A stretch of DNA of 64,000 bases, taken from contig CANIOW010000012.1 in assembly GCA_947469285.1 (NCBI GenBank), forward strand, positions 28,295 through 92,294, read 5' to 3'. Shown here piece by piece: positions 1-10,594 of the stretch (its first letter is position 1; each line of letters starts with the position of its first letter). The notes beneath the pieces are model-generated. The model had not been told where the DNA came from and did not search any database. It saw nothing but the letters and a program-made list of their open reading frames with translations. Made by a program: the position numbers and the translations under genes. The stretch comes from Gammaproteobacteria bacterium. GTDB lineage: Bacteria > Pseudomonadota > Gammaproteobacteria > Steroidobacterales > Steroidobacteraceae.

Positions 1-1179
<1,179 letters not shown>

Positions 1180-1199
1180 CTCAGCCGGGGCGGCGCGCC

Positions 1200-2939
1200 G
1201 TGAACACGACTCCTGCCCCGACCGATCACCTGCTCGCCGAGACCTGTGCGGCAGATGTAATCGATGCCTTCGACGGCTATAACAGCGCCTTTCGGGCTGT
1301 GACCCGCCGCGCGTTACAGCGTTTTGACACCCGCGACTGGAATGGCAGCCAGCGGGACGCCGTAGAGCGCATTGAGCTTTATGAACGGTACGTCGACCGC
1401 TGTGTCGCCGAGTTACGTTTAAAACTCGGTACCACCGCCACCGACCGTGGACTGTGGCAGGCGCTGAAGGCGCACTTCGCCCACCTCATCGCCACCCGGG
1501 CCGACGGCGAGTTTCGCAAGACCTTCTTCAACTCGGCCACGCGACGCTTCTTCGGTACCGTGGGCGTTGATGCCCAGATCGAATTTGTGGCGCTGGACCT
1601 CGACCCGCTTGCTGGCGCCTCGGGCGAAGTCATGACCACCGCGTACGCCAACCGCGGAAACCTCGCCTTGCTGTTTGAAGACGTCCTCGGCGATTTTCGT
1701 ACCCGTTCACCGTGGCGAGACTTCAACGCCAGCGTGAAACACGTGGCAGGTGAAGTGCAGGCGTTACTGGACGCAGAAGGCGTCGAGCTGAGCCAGCTGG
1801 AAGTGATTCGTCCAGTGTTCTGGCAAACCACCCGTGCCTATCTCGTCGGAAGGCTCGATTGCGGCACTTTCGTGGCGCCCCTGGCCATCGCACTACGCAA
1901 CTCGGAAAAAGGCGTCCATGTCGACGCCGTGCTGCTGCGCGAGGCAGACGTCTCCATCCTGTTTAGCTTCACGCGCTCGTATTTCCATGTCGACTTGGAA
2001 CGGGTTGGCGAGGCAGTACTATTTTTAAAACGCCTGTTGCCGCGCAAGCCCGTGTCCGAACTATTCACCGTGCTGGGCCGCGCACGCCAGGGCAAGACAG
2101 AACGTTTCCGTGAACTGTTCCATCACCTCGAGCAAACTGATGACTTGTTCGACCTTGCTCCCGGGGAGCGCGGACTGGTGATGGTCTGCTTCACTCTCCC
2201 GTCGTTTGATGTGGTATTCAAACTAATCCGCGACAAATTCCCGGTACAGAAGAATATTCTGCGTGAAGACGTCTTACGCAAATACGACTTCGTGTTTAAG
2301 CACGACCGCGCCGGACGGCTGGTCGATGCGCAGGAATTCAAACGCCTGCGTTTCCCGCGCGCGCGATTCTCCGCCGCACTGCTGCAAGAACTGCTGAGTG
2401 AAACCGCCGCCACCGTCCATGAAGACGGCACCGACCTGATCATCGATCACTGCTACATCGAGCGGCGCATGGTGCCACTTAACCTCTACCTGCAAACGGC
2501 AGCGCCGGAGGACGCCGCCGCAGCGGTGGTTGATTACGGACAGTGCATCCGCGACTTGGCATACACCAATATCTTCGCCGGGGATTTGCTACTGAAGAAT
2601 TTTGGCGTAACGCGCCACCACCGGGTCATCTTCTATGACTATGACGAGCTCTGCCTACTGACGGAGTGCCGCTTCCGCGACCTGCCGACGGCCTCGACGC
2701 ACGAAGATGAAATGAGCGCCGACGCCTGGTTTTACGTGGCCGACAATGACGTCTTCCCCGAAACCTTCCTGAAGTTCTTAAGTTTTAGCGCGAGCACGCG
2801 GGAAGTTTTCCTGCAACACCACGGCGAAATCCTCACTGCGCAGTGGTGGCGACAGCTACAGGTGCGGCATGGCGGCGGGGAGGTACTGGAGGTACTGCCT
2901 TACGGACCGCACCGGGTACGCGTGGCGTCTTCACTATAG
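1200..2939 (+). CDS. aceK: Isocitrate dehydrogenase kinase/phosphatase
   Basis: Bifunctional enzyme that phosphorylates and dephosphorylates isocitrate dehydrogenase on one serine, diverting carbon to the glyoxylate bypass. The 579-residue length matches the AceK family (about 570-600), and the protein is recognisable over its whole length, with the FKLIRDKFP region near the middle and a kinase-like C-terminal half. The start is GTG, 20 bases after the icd stop, with only a weak G-rich ribosome site. Its place directly behind its substrate gene is unusual compared with the aceBAK operon of enterics. No isocitrate lyase or malate synthase gene is in the window. Confidence 0.95.
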   Translation: MNTTPAPTDHLLAETCAADVIDAFDGYNSAFRAVTRRALQRFDTRDWNGSQRDAVERIELYERYVDRCVAELRLKLGTTATDRGLWQALKAHFAHLIATRADGEFRKTFFNSATRRFFGTVGVDAQIEFVALDLDPLAGASGEVMTTAYANRGNLALLFEDVLGDFRTRSPWRDFNASVKHVAGEVQALLDAEGVELSQLEVIRPVFWQTTRAYLVGRLDCGTFVAPLAIALRNSEKGVHVDAVLLREADVSILFSFTRSYFHVDLERVGEAVLFLKRLLPRKPVSELFTVLGRARQGKTERFRELFHHLEQTDDLFDLAPGERGLVMVCFTLPSFDVVFKLIRDKFPVQKNILREDVLRKYDFVFKHDRAGRLVDAQEFKRLRFPRARFSAALLQELLSETAATVHEDGTDLIIDHCYIERRMVPLNLYLQTAAPEDAAAAVVDYGQCIRDLAYTNIFAGDLLLKNFGVTRHHRVIFYDYDELCLLTECRFRDLPTASTHEDEMSADAWFYVADNDVFPETFLKFLSFSASTREVFLQHHGEILTAQWWRQLQVRHGGGEVLEVLPYGPHRVRVASSL

Positions 2940-2959
2940 GCCCCCAAGCGGCTAGTGCA

Positions 2960-4147
2960 TTACTCTGCGGCGACAGCCGCCAGCGCCTGGGCCAAATCTT
3001 GTTTGAGGTCCGTGACATCTTCCAGACCGAAAGACAGGCGAACCGTGCCACTAGTGATGCCCGACTGGATGGCCAGGGCCGGGCTCAGGTCGCCCGGCTG
3101 CAGCAACTGCGGCGGCATCACCAAGCTGTCCACGCTCCCTAAGCTCGCGGCCATGCCGAACAGCTGCAGCGCCTCGACAAAACGCGCGGCAGCGGTCATT
3201 CCACCGGCCAGCTGTAAACACACCACCGTGCCCATATCACGTTGCTGCCGCTGGGCCAACGCGTGATCGGGGTGGGAAACCAGGCCCGGATAACGCACCG
3301 CTTCCACACCAGGCTGCGCCTCGAGCCAGGCGGCTAGCTCATGGGCCGTCGCGCACTGGGCGGTGTAACGCACAAAGTAAGTCTTCAGCCCGCGTTGCAC
3401 CAAAAACGCCGCATGCGGATCGAGGGTCGTACCGATCAGCACGTGTTCCGAACGCAGACGTTTGATATGCGCGGCACTACCGATGACCGCACCGGCCAGT
3501 ACATCGCCGTGGCCACCGGCATATTTAGTGAGCGAATGCACGAACAGATCTACTGCATATTCGCCATGCTGGTGAAAACCCGCAAAGGTATTATCCATCA
3601 TCGACAGTGCGCCATAGCGCTTGCACAGCGTTGTCACCGCCGCCACATCGGCAATGCGCAGCATGGGATTGGTGGGACTTTCAAAGACCACCAGCTTGAC
3701 CGCCCGCGAGGCGAGCGCGGTTTCCAGTGCGAGCAGATCTCCAACCGGCAGCAGCGTGTGGGTCACGCCGTAGCGAGCCAAGGGGCCCTTGAGGAGCTGC
3801 CGCGTCGGCGCATAACTTTCGATAAAGGTAATCACATGGTCGCCGGCGGCGAGCAGGCCATACAACGGCAGGGAAACCGCCGCCATCCCCGACCCCACCA
3901 CCACGGCCTCCTCACGGCCTTGCAGGGCAGCGAGGGTGAGCTCCAGCTGGCGAGTGGTGGGGTTCTGGCCACGGCTGTAGAAAAACCCGGGTTGCTCCCC
4001 CCGCAGTATGGCCAGCGTGTCCTCCACCCGTTCGCTCTCGAACTTCACCGACTGGTAGATGGGCGCCACCAAAGGGCGGTTACCCGCCGGCAGCTCAACC
4101 TGGGGCGGGTGCGTCACCAGGGTGCGCGGCTGGCGGGGAGTCGTCAT
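2960..4147 (-). CDS. Trans-sulfuration family PLP enzyme (cystathionine gamma-synthase/beta-lyase-like)
   Basis: Cys/Met-metabolism PLP-dependent enzyme of fold type I. The PLP lysine lies in the motif HSLTKYAGGHGD (about K208), with the upstream YSRGQNPTT and ESPTNP signatures and the MDNTFA aspartate strand. Length (395 residues) is normal. The first ATG (4147) is preferred over an in-frame TTG 15 bases upstream. The family includes cystathionine gamma-synthase, cystathionine beta- and gamma-lyases, O-succinyl/acetylhomoserine sulfhydrylase and methionine gamma-lyase, and sequence alone does not separate them here. It is convergent with aceK and stands alone, so context adds no clue to the substrate. 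Confidence 0.85.
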   Translation of the reverse strand: MTTPRQPRTLVTHPPQVELPAGNRPLVAPIYQSVKFESERVEDTLAILRGEQPGFFYSRGQNPTTRQLELTLAALQGREEAVVVGSGMAAVSLPLYGLLAAGDHVITFIESYAPTRQLLKGPLARYGVTHTLLPVGDLLALETALASRAVKLVVFESPTNPMLRIADVAAVTTLCKRYGALSMMDNTFAGFHQHGEYAVDLFVHSLTKYAGGHGDVLAGAVIGSAAHIKRLRSEHVLIGTTLDPHAAFLVQRGLKTYFVRYTAQCATAHELAAWLEAQPGVEAVRYPGLVSHPDHALAQRQQRDMGTVVCLQLAGGMTAAARFVEALQLFGMAASLGSVDSLVMPPQLLQPGDLSPALAIQSGITSGTVRLSFGLEDVTDLKQDLAQALAAVAAE

Positions 4148-4188
4148 CGAAGCAGCATACAACGGGAGCGCCGCCGTCAGGGGCAGAC

Positions 4189-4956
4189 TTAGGGAGCCAG
4201 TCCTTCAGCGGCCGCGAGCGCCGCGCCGATGACCCCCGCGTGCTGACGGCACTCCGCCGGCACCACCGAACACGGCACACGTAATAAGTGCCCAAATTGT
4301 TCCCACTGGTCCGACAGCCCGCCACCCAGGACGATAAGCTCCGGCCAGAACAGTGCATGGTAAGTGGTCAACACCCGCGAGGCTTCTGTCGCCCAAGCGG
4401 CCCAGTCGAGCCCGCGTTCACGACGCGCACGACCGGAAGCCAGATGCTCCGCCTCCGCACCACCGACCTCCAAATGGCCGAGTTCCGTATTCGGTAGCAG
4501 GTGACCGTTAATAAACAGGGCACTGCCGATGCCGGTCCCGAAAGTCAGACACAACACCGTTCCGTGCTCACCACGGCAGGCACCTAACCGCATCTCCGCC
4601 ATCCCCGCCGCATCGCCATCATTGAGCAGCACCACCGGTCGACCCACCGCGTAGGCGAGCGCACTGCGGGCATCGGCGCCCACCCAGTCGAGATCGATAT
4701 TCGACGCCGTATAGGTGATGCCGTGGCGGACCACCGAGGGCACCGCAATGCCTACCGGCAAACTGCCGGGCGTATAGCCCGTGCCAGCTTCCAGTGTCAG
4801 CACCAGCCCTGCGATGACAGCACCGACTGCCGCCAGTGTCGCGGGTGCTGGCGTGGGGCACGCAGTCGACTCGCCGACCAATACACCCGTCTCCAAATCC
4901 ACCACCGCCGCCTTGATCGCTGACCCGCCCACGTCAATGCCGATCGCCGCGCTCAT
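4189..4956 (-). CDS. ppgK: Polyphosphate glucokinase (ROK family)
   Basis: Phosphorylates glucose using polyphosphate (often also ATP) as donor. It has the ROK/actin-fold phosphate-1 motif GIDVGGSAIK at the N-terminus, the DGDAAG catalytic-aspartate region, the FGTGIGSA phosphate-2 loop, and N-T-E-L-G-H, which binds the sugar. At 255 residues it matches the PPGK subgroup rather than the longer ATP-glucokinases. The ATG at 4956 overlaps the stop of the upstream permease gene by 4 bases, so it is probably translated as the last gene of the polyamine transport operon. That context is unexpected for a sugar kinase. An upstream in-frame extension lies inside spuH and is not used. Confidence 0.85.
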   Translation of the reverse strand: MSAAIGIDVGGSAIKAAVVDLETGVLVGESTACPTPAPATLAAVGAVIAGLVLTLEAGTGYTPGSLPVGIAVPSVVRHGITYTASNIDLDWVGADARSALAYAVGRPVVLLNDGDAAGMAEMRLGACRGEHGTVLCLTFGTGIGSALFINGHLLPNTELGHLEVGGAEAEHLASGRARRERGLDWAAWATEASRVLTTYHALFWPELIVLGGGLSDQWEQFGHLLRVPCSVVPAECRQHAGVIGAALAAAEGLAP

Positions 4957-5813
4957 GCGCCTCCCTGATTGGTCGCCAGCGCCATCTGCACGTCCCGTTG
5001 ACGTCGTCGCTCCTGCCGTTGCATCCAGACTCCGGCGACGACCACCAACGAGGCCACCACCGCGACCATGACGGTAGCCAGGGCATTGATGGACGGATTC
5101 ACGCCCAGGCGAACCTTCGAGAAGATGAGCTGCGGCAGCGTGGTGGAACCCGGGCCCGACACGAAGCTGGTAATCACCAGGTCGTCCCACGAGAGCGTGA
5201 ACGCCAGCAGCCAGCCAGAGAGAATGGCCGGGAAGATGATCGGCAGCGTAATCACGAAGAAGACCTTGGCTGGACGCGCCCCCAGATCCATGGCTGCTTC
5301 CTCGAGCGACTCGTCTAGCGTCAGCAAGCGTGACTGGATGACCACCGTGACATAGGCCATCGAAAAGGTAATGTGCGCGATGGTGATCGTGGTGACACCC
5401 CGGCCCGCCGGCCAGCCGACGAGGGTTTGCATGGCCACAAACAGCAGCAGCATCGCCAGACCCGTAATGACCTCTGGCATTACCATGGGGGCGGTGGTCA
5501 GCCCAGTGAGCAAAGTGCGGCCTTTGAAGCGGCCAAAACGCGCCAACGCAAGGCCCGCCAGCGTACCGAGGATCACCGCACCGGTGGCATTGATAGCGGC
5601 AATTCGCAGGCTGAGTTTGGCGGCGTTCAGCACCTGCTCATCCGCCAGCAAGGCTGTGTACCATTTCAGCGTCGGTGAATTGGCAGTATCCCAGACGGTG
5701 ACCAGCTTCGAATAGTTAAACGAATACACCACCATGGATAGAATGGGGATATAGAGAAAAGCAAAGCCGAAAGCCATGGCTGTCAGCACAAAGAATGAAC
5801 GCCGCTGATTCAT
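4953..5813 (-). CDS. spuH: Polyamine ABC transporter permease (PotI/SpuH)
   Basis: Inner-membrane permease subunit of a putrescine/spermidine importer. Its 286 residues contain about six hydrophobic helices and the binding-protein-dependent permease EAA loop (EEAAMDLGARPAKVFF), which docks on the ATPase. The start is the ATG at 5813, giving the typical MNQRRSFFVLT N-terminus and a 4-base overlap with the upstream permease gene. Longer in-frame starts fall inside spuG. Position after spuG and before ppgK, all translationally coupled, indicates one transport operon. Confidence 0.93.
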   Translation of the reverse strand: MNQRRSFFVLTAMAFGFAFLYIPILSMVVYSFNYSKLVTVWDTANSPTLKWYTALLADEQVLNAAKLSLRIAAINATGAVILGTLAGLALARFGRFKGRTLLTGLTTAPMVMPEVITGLAMLLLFVAMQTLVGWPAGRGVTTITIAHITFSMAYVTVVIQSRLLTLDESLEEAAMDLGARPAKVFFVITLPIIFPAILSGWLLAFTLSWDDLVITSFVSGPGSTTLPQLIFSKVRLGVNPSINALATVMVAVVASLVVVAGVWMQRQERRRQRDVQMALATNQGGA

Positions 5814-6802
5814 CGATGCACCCCGCCAGCCGCTTGCTGCGCACGCTGAAACAGCATGATGGGGCCCACTAACAGCAACAGCAGCACAATCGCGACAGCG
5901 CTGGCCACCGGCCAGTCGCGGTTGTTGAAGAACTCTTCCCACAACACCCGACCGATCATCAGCGAATCGGGGCCACCGAGTAGTGACGGAATGACGAATT
6001 CACCCGTGGCCGGGATAAATACCAGCATGCAGCCGGCCACGATCCCTTCACGGGTGAGCGGCAAGGTGATGCTCAGGAATGCCCTCGTTGGCCGACAACC
6101 CAAGTCCGACGCCGCTTCCAGCAGCGTCATGTCCAGCTTCTCAATCGCCGTGTACAAGGGCAGCACCATGAACGGCAGGTAGCTATAGACAATGCCGATA
6201 TAGACCGCCCAGTCGGTCTGCAGCAGCGAGCCCGGCTCGTCGATCAGCCCCAACCACACCAGCAGCTGGTTAACTGGACTGTTGCGCCCAAGCAGGCCGA
6301 TCCAGGCGTAGACGCGGAGCAGGAAACTGGTCCAGAACGGCAGCATGACCAGCATCAGCAAGATATTGCGCCAATGCCGTTCGCTGCGCGCAATGCCGTA
6401 GGCCATCGGGTACCCAATGAGCAAAGCCAGCATCGTGGAGACCGCCGCCATCTTCAGCGAATTCAGCAACGCCGACAGATACAGCGAGTCTTCCCAGAGG
6501 AACATGAAATTCCCGAGGTTCAGCCGCACGAGCATCACTTTGTCGCTGGCCCACTGCACCAAAGGCGCAAACGGCGGCATGGCGATTTCGACCGAGGAAA
6601 AAGAAATCTTGAGGACGATCAGGAACGGCGCCAGAAAGAACACCAGCAACCAAAGATAAGGCACCGCCGTGACGGCCACGCGCCCCGTGAGGCCCCACTC
6701 CTTGAGGCGGCTCTGCGCTGCGCGCACTGGCCCCCAGCCCAGTAACGCTGACAAGGCTGCCGTGAACTGCTCGCCCAAGGTCAGATAGGCCGGCCGGGAC
6801 AC
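5810..6802 (-). CDS. spuG: Polyamine ABC transporter permease (PotH/SpuG)
   Basis: Second inner-membrane permease of the polyamine importer. A roughly 60-residue cytoplasmic N-terminus precedes the first membrane helix (YLWLLVFFLAPF), and the EAA loop (LEAASDLGCRPTRAFL) is clear. The likely start is the GTG at 6802, which overlaps the TAG stop of the ATPase gene by one base. A longer frame reaching 6862 would run 60 bases into spuF and is less likely. It should form a heterodimeric channel with the product of the next gene. Confidence 0.92.
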   Translation of the reverse strand: MSRPAYLTLGEQFTAALSALLGWGPVRAAQSRLKEWGLTGRVAVTAVPYLWLLVFFLAPFLIVLKISFSSVEIAMPPFAPLVQWASDKVMLVRLNLGNFMFLWEDSLYLSALLNSLKMAAVSTMLALLIGYPMAYGIARSERHWRNILLMLVMLPFWTSFLLRVYAWIGLLGRNSPVNQLLVWLGLIDEPGSLLQTDWAVYIGIVYSYLPFMVLPLYTAIEKLDMTLLEAASDLGCRPTRAFLSITLPLTREGIVAGCMLVFIPATGEFVIPSLLGGPDSLMIGRVLWEEFFNNRDWPVASAVAIVLLLLLVGPIMLFQRAQQAAGGVHR

Positions 6803-7938
6803 TACTGGGTCACGACCACGTTGGCAGACGGGCTCCACGATAACCACACCCGTTCTTCCCAAGTCACCCGGTCATCGCGGCGGTCGGTATTCGGCTGAGT
6901 GACCCGCACCAGCTTGCCGCTGTCTAGCGCCACCAAGTAACGGGAGACATCACCCAAGTAAGCAATTTCCTTTACCGTTCCGGCGAACACGTTGTCCAAC
7001 TGGTCCGGGCGCTCGCGGTCGATACGCACTTTTTCCGGCCGAACCGCTACCCAGACAGTGGCGTCGGGGGCACTGGAAACACCATGGTCCACATAGACGG
7101 TGCCGCCGAGCTCAGCCGATTCGATGCGGACATGGGCCGGCTCGTCCTCCACCAGACGACCCTCGAACATATTCACCGAGCCGATGAAGTCGGCGACGTA
7201 CTTGGACGTCGGGTATTCGTAAATATCCGTAGGCGTACCGGTCTGCAGAATCTCCCCTTGATTCATCACACCGATGCGTGAGGCCAGGGTCATAGCCTCT
7301 TCCTGGTCATGGGTGACAATGACAAAGGTGACACCGAGCGTTTCTTGGATATTGATCAACTCGAACTGCGTGTGTTCACGCAACTTCTTGTCGAGTGCGC
7401 CGAGCGGCTCGTCCAGCAGTAACAGCTTCGGTCGTTTCACCAGCGAACGCGCCAGCGCCACGCGTTGGCGCTGCCCTCCCGACAACTGGTGCGGCTTGCG
7501 CTGATCAAAGCCCGTCAGCCGTACCAACTGCAGGATCTCTGCCACCCGTGCTTCACGCTCGGCCTTCGGTATGCCATCCTGACGCAGACCAAAGCCCACA
7601 TTTTCCACCACCGTCATGTGTGGAAAGAGCGCATACGACTGGAACATCATGTTCACTGGGCGTTCATACGGCGGAATAGCGGTCATGTCCTGGCCGTCAA
7701 TGAACAAGCGACCCTCGGTGGGCTGCTCAAAGCCCGCCAACATGCGCAACAAGGTGGTCTTGCCACAGCCCGAGGGCCCCAGCAGACAGAAAGCCTCGCC
7801 CTTGTAGATATCGAGGCTCACCTGATTCACGGCCACGAAGTCGCCAAAACGCTTGGTCACGCGTTCAATACGGACATACGGCACCGCCGCAGGGTCCGTC
7901 CAGGGCTTCAGTTTTTCCTGCGGTCGGAGAGCCGACAT
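6802..7938 (-). CDS. spuF: Polyamine ABC transporter ATP-binding protein (PotG/SpuF)
   Basis: ATPase that energises the importer. The ABC domain occupies about residues 20-255, with Walker A GPSGCGKTT, Q-loop MFQSYALFP, signature LSGGQRQR, Walker B LLLLDEP and switch VTHDQEEA. A C-terminal TOBE-type domain (about 265-378) with VAVRPEKVRI is typical of the MalK/PotA group. The ATG at 7938 (MSALRPQEK) is chosen. It sits directly after the stop of the binding-protein gene (ending 7940), while longer in-frame starts lie within that gene. Confidence 0.93.
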   Translation of the reverse strand: MSALRPQEKLKPWTDPAAVPYVRIERVTKRFGDFVAVNQVSLDIYKGEAFCLLGPSGCGKTTLLRMLAGFEQPTEGRLFIDGQDMTAIPPYERPVNMMFQSYALFPHMTVVENVGFGLRQDGIPKAEREARVAEILQLVRLTGFDQRKPHQLSGGQRQRVALARSLVKRPKLLLLDEPLGALDKKLREHTQFELINIQETLGVTFVIVTHDQEEAMTLASRIGVMNQGEILQTGTPTDIYEYPTSKYVADFIGSVNMFEGRLVEDEPAHVRIESAELGGTVYVDHGVSSAPDATVWVAVRPEKVRIDRERPDQLDNVFAGTVKEIAYLGDVSRYLVALDSGKLVRVTQPNTDRRDDRVTWEERVWLSWSPSANVVVTQ

Positions 7939-7939
7939 G

Positions 7940-9082
7940 TCACTTGCCGGTACGGACGCGCGTCCAGACGCGATTGGCATCACGGCTGTAGTCTTGGCTT
8001 TCTGCTAAGTGGGCGTGAAGCTTGGCGCGCATTGCCTCGTCGGGGTAGATGCCCGGGTCATTTTTCACGGTGTCACTGACCAGCGGCAGCGAGGCACTGT
8101 TGCCATTGGCGTAGTTCACGGTGTTAGACACGGCGGCAATAACGGCCGGCTCCATCGCATTGTTAATCCACAGGTGAGCGTTGCGTGTGTGCTTGGCGTC
8201 CGCCGGGATAGCCATCATGTCAAACCACATAATGGCGCCTTCCTTGGGCACCATGTACGCCACGTCCACGCCCTTTTTGGCCTCAGCGGCACGGTCACGG
8301 GCCTGCAGGATGTCACCTGACCAACCGAGCGACACGCAGACTTCACCATTGGCCAGATCGTTAATGTACTGCGAGGAGTGGAAGTATTTGATGTACGGAC
8401 GCACCGCCATCAACACTTCAGCGGCCGCCTTCAGGTCTTCCGGTTTTTCGCTGTTCGGGTCGCGCCCGAGGTAGATAAGCACCGAGTCAATGACCTCGGA
8501 AGGGGCATCCAGCAGGGTAATGCCGCAGCCCTTGAGCTTGGCCGCCAGCTTGGGGTCGAACACCATGGCCCAAGAATTGGCAGGCACGTCGCCCAGAGCC
8601 GCCTTCACCTTGGCCACGTTGTAGCCCAGTCCCGTGGTACCCCACAGCCAGGGCACGGCGTACTGGTTACCCGGATCGTGCAGGGCGAGCACGCTCATGA
8701 CCTGTGGGTCGAGATTCTTGAAATTGGGCAACTGGGCTTTGTCGAGCTTGGCAAACACGCCAGCCTTGATTTGACGCTCTAGAAACGAGGCAGACGGCAC
8801 CACCACGTCATAGCCGGTGCTACCGGCGAGCAGCTTGCTCTCGAGCACTTCGTTATTGTCGAAGACGTCGTAGTTCACCTTAATGCCCGTCGCTTTCTCG
8901 AAGTTCGCCTGCGTGTCGGGGGCGATGTAATCCGACCAGTTATAGACGTTCAGCACCTTCTCTTCAGGAGCAGGGGCTGCCGGTGTCGTGCTGGCGGACT
9001 TGGGCTCACCACCGCCACAAGCGGCTAGCACGAACGTGACGGCGGCAGCCAGTAACGGGCGAAAAACGGCAGGGGTCGGCAT
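7940..9082 (-). CDS. spuD: Polyamine periplasmic substrate-binding lipoprotein (PotF/SpuD/SpuE-like)
   Basis: Captures putrescine or spermidine in the periplasm for the SpuFGH transporter. It has 380 residues with a hydrophobic signal peptide ending in the lipobox L-A-A-C (C22), so it is probably a lipoprotein, followed by VLNVYNWSDYI, the hallmark N-terminal strand of PotD/PotF proteins. P. aeruginosa carries two such proteins here, SpuD (putrescine) and SpuE (spermidine). This locus has only one, so its specificity cannot be assigned. A GGAG ribosome site precedes the ATG. Confidence 0.92.
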   Translation of the reverse strand: MPTPAVFRPLLAAAVTFVLAACGGGEPKSASTTPAAPAPEEKVLNVYNWSDYIAPDTQANFEKATGIKVNYDVFDNNEVLESKLLAGSTGYDVVVPSASFLERQIKAGVFAKLDKAQLPNFKNLDPQVMSVLALHDPGNQYAVPWLWGTTGLGYNVAKVKAALGDVPANSWAMVFDPKLAAKLKGCGITLLDAPSEVIDSVLIYLGRDPNSEKPEDLKAAAEVLMAVRPYIKYFHSSQYINDLANGEVCVSLGWSGDILQARDRAAEAKKGVDVAYMVPKEGAIMWFDMMAIPADAKHTRNAHLWINNAMEPAVIAAVSNTVNYANGNSASLPLVSDTVKNDPGIYPDEAMRAKLHAHLAESQDYSRDANRVWTRVRTGK

Positions 9083-9163
9083 GGGGGCAACTCCGAAAGA
9101 GGAATGGGCGACCCCTCCTTTATAGCGCAGTGTCCGGCAACTGTGTAGCCGAAACCGTCCGAC

Positions 9164-10582
9164 CTAGCCCGGACCCCGCCCTGCTTTGAGGTCGGCGAGG
9201 GTCAGGTCGAGGCAACGGTGAGCCTTGGCCACCAACTCGTCCACCTGCCCATGGCTGAGCATCAGGGGGGGCGAGATAATCATGGTGTCCCGCACGGCCC
9301 GCATCACCAAACCCTCGCGGAAGCAGTGGTCCCGGCAGAGGGTACCGACGGTACCGCGCTCTGGGAAAAAGCGGCGTGAAGCCTTGTCGGCCACCAATTC
9401 GAGAGCCCCGATCATGCCAATGCCACGGGCCTCACCTACCAGTGGATGCTCTGCCAAGGTCCGCCAACGCTGCTGCAGATAGGGCCCGATGTCCTCGCGG
9501 CAACGGTCCACCAGGTGCTCATCCCGCAAGATCGCAATATTTGCCAGCGCCACCGCACAGCTCACCGGGTGACCGGAATAGGTATAGCCGTGGGCAAATT
9601 CGCCGCCGTGTTCGATCAGCACTTCCGCCACCGAATCGGCCACCATGACCGCGCCGAGCGGGAGGTAACCAGAGGTGATGGCCTTGGCGAGCGTCATGAG
9701 ATCTGGCTGGAAACCGAAGTGCTCTTGCCCAAACCAACGGCCGGTCCGGCCGAATCCGCAGACCACCTCGTCGGCGATCAGCAGCACGCCGTATTCGCGG
9801 CAGATGCGCTGCACTTCGGGCCAGTAAGTGTCCGGCGGAATGATGACGCCACCAGCACCCTGGAGGGGCTCGCCGATGAAGGCGGCCACCTTTTCCGCCC
9901 CTAGCTCAAGAATCTTGCGTTCCACGGCGCGGGCCGCATGAATGCCGTAATCATCGGGCGAAAGCTCACCGCCATTCTGGTACCAGTAGGGCTGCTCGAC
10001 GTGCACAATGCCCGGAATGGGCAGGCCGCCTTGCTCGTGCATGGCGCTCATGCCACCGAGCGAAGCACCGGCCATGGTGCTGCCGTGATAAGCATTGTCA
10101 CGACTGATAATGACCTGCCGCTCCGGCTGGCCGCGCAGGTCCCAGTAACGCCGGACCATGCGGACGATCGTGTCGTTGGCCTCCGAGCCAGAACCGGTAA
10201 AGAACACGCGATTGAACTGCGGGGGACTGAGTTCCGCCAGTACCCGCGCCAGCTCAATGGCGGGTGGGTTGGCGCTCTTGAAAAAGCTGTTGTAGTACGG
10301 CAGCTCCAGCATCTGACGATACGCAGCCTCTGCCGGTTCACGCCGACCGTAGCCAATATTGACGCACCACAAGCCGGCCATTGCATCTAGCAGCTGCCGC
10401 CCCTCCGAGTCGTACAGGTAGGCGCCCTCGGCACGCACGATAATGCGTGAACCTTCCTTGGCCAAGGCTTTGAAATCGGTGAACGGATGGAGGTAGTGTT
10501 CTGCATCCAACTGCTGCCATTCGGCGGTGGTATGCAAACCAGCCAAGGAAGTGCCCGGCGTGGGGTAGACAGGAGCGTTCAT
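9164..10582 (-). CDS. spuC: Putrescine--pyruvate aminotransferase (SpuC type)
   Basis: Class-III PLP aminotransferase of 472 residues. The Schiff-base lysine is K300 in LAKAITSGYLPLG, with the ADEVVCGFGRTG aspartate motif (D271) and the GSGSEANDT phosphate-binding segment. Strong overall likeness to Pseudomonas SpuC, which transaminates putrescine to 4-aminobutanal. It lies 12 bases after spuB and 81 before the binding-protein gene, the same order as the Pseudomonas spu operon. Related omega-transaminases have overlapping substrate ranges, so spermidine-derived or other diamines are possible. Confidence 0.9.
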   Translation of the reverse strand: MNAPVYPTPGTSLAGLHTTAEWQQLDAEHYLHPFTDFKALAKEGSRIIVRAEGAYLYDSEGRQLLDAMAGLWCVNIGYGRREPAEAAYRQMLELPYYNSFFKSANPPAIELARVLAELSPPQFNRVFFTGSGSEANDTIVRMVRRYWDLRGQPERQVIISRDNAYHGSTMAGASLGGMSAMHEQGGLPIPGIVHVEQPYWYQNGGELSPDDYGIHAARAVERKILELGAEKVAAFIGEPLQGAGGVIIPPDTYWPEVQRICREYGVLLIADEVVCGFGRTGRWFGQEHFGFQPDLMTLAKAITSGYLPLGAVMVADSVAEVLIEHGGEFAHGYTYSGHPVSCAVALANIAILRDEHLVDRCREDIGPYLQQRWRTLAEHPLVGEARGIGMIGALELVADKASRRFFPERGTVGTLCRDHCFREGLVMRAVRDTMIISPPLMLSHGQVDELVAKAHRCLDLTLADLKAGRGPG

Positions 10583-10594
10583 GGCGGGCCTTTG

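Noticed and set aside
3341..4192. 283-codon plus-strand frame
   Set aside because: Shadow of the trans-sulfuration gene; its opposite strand has intact PLP motifs.
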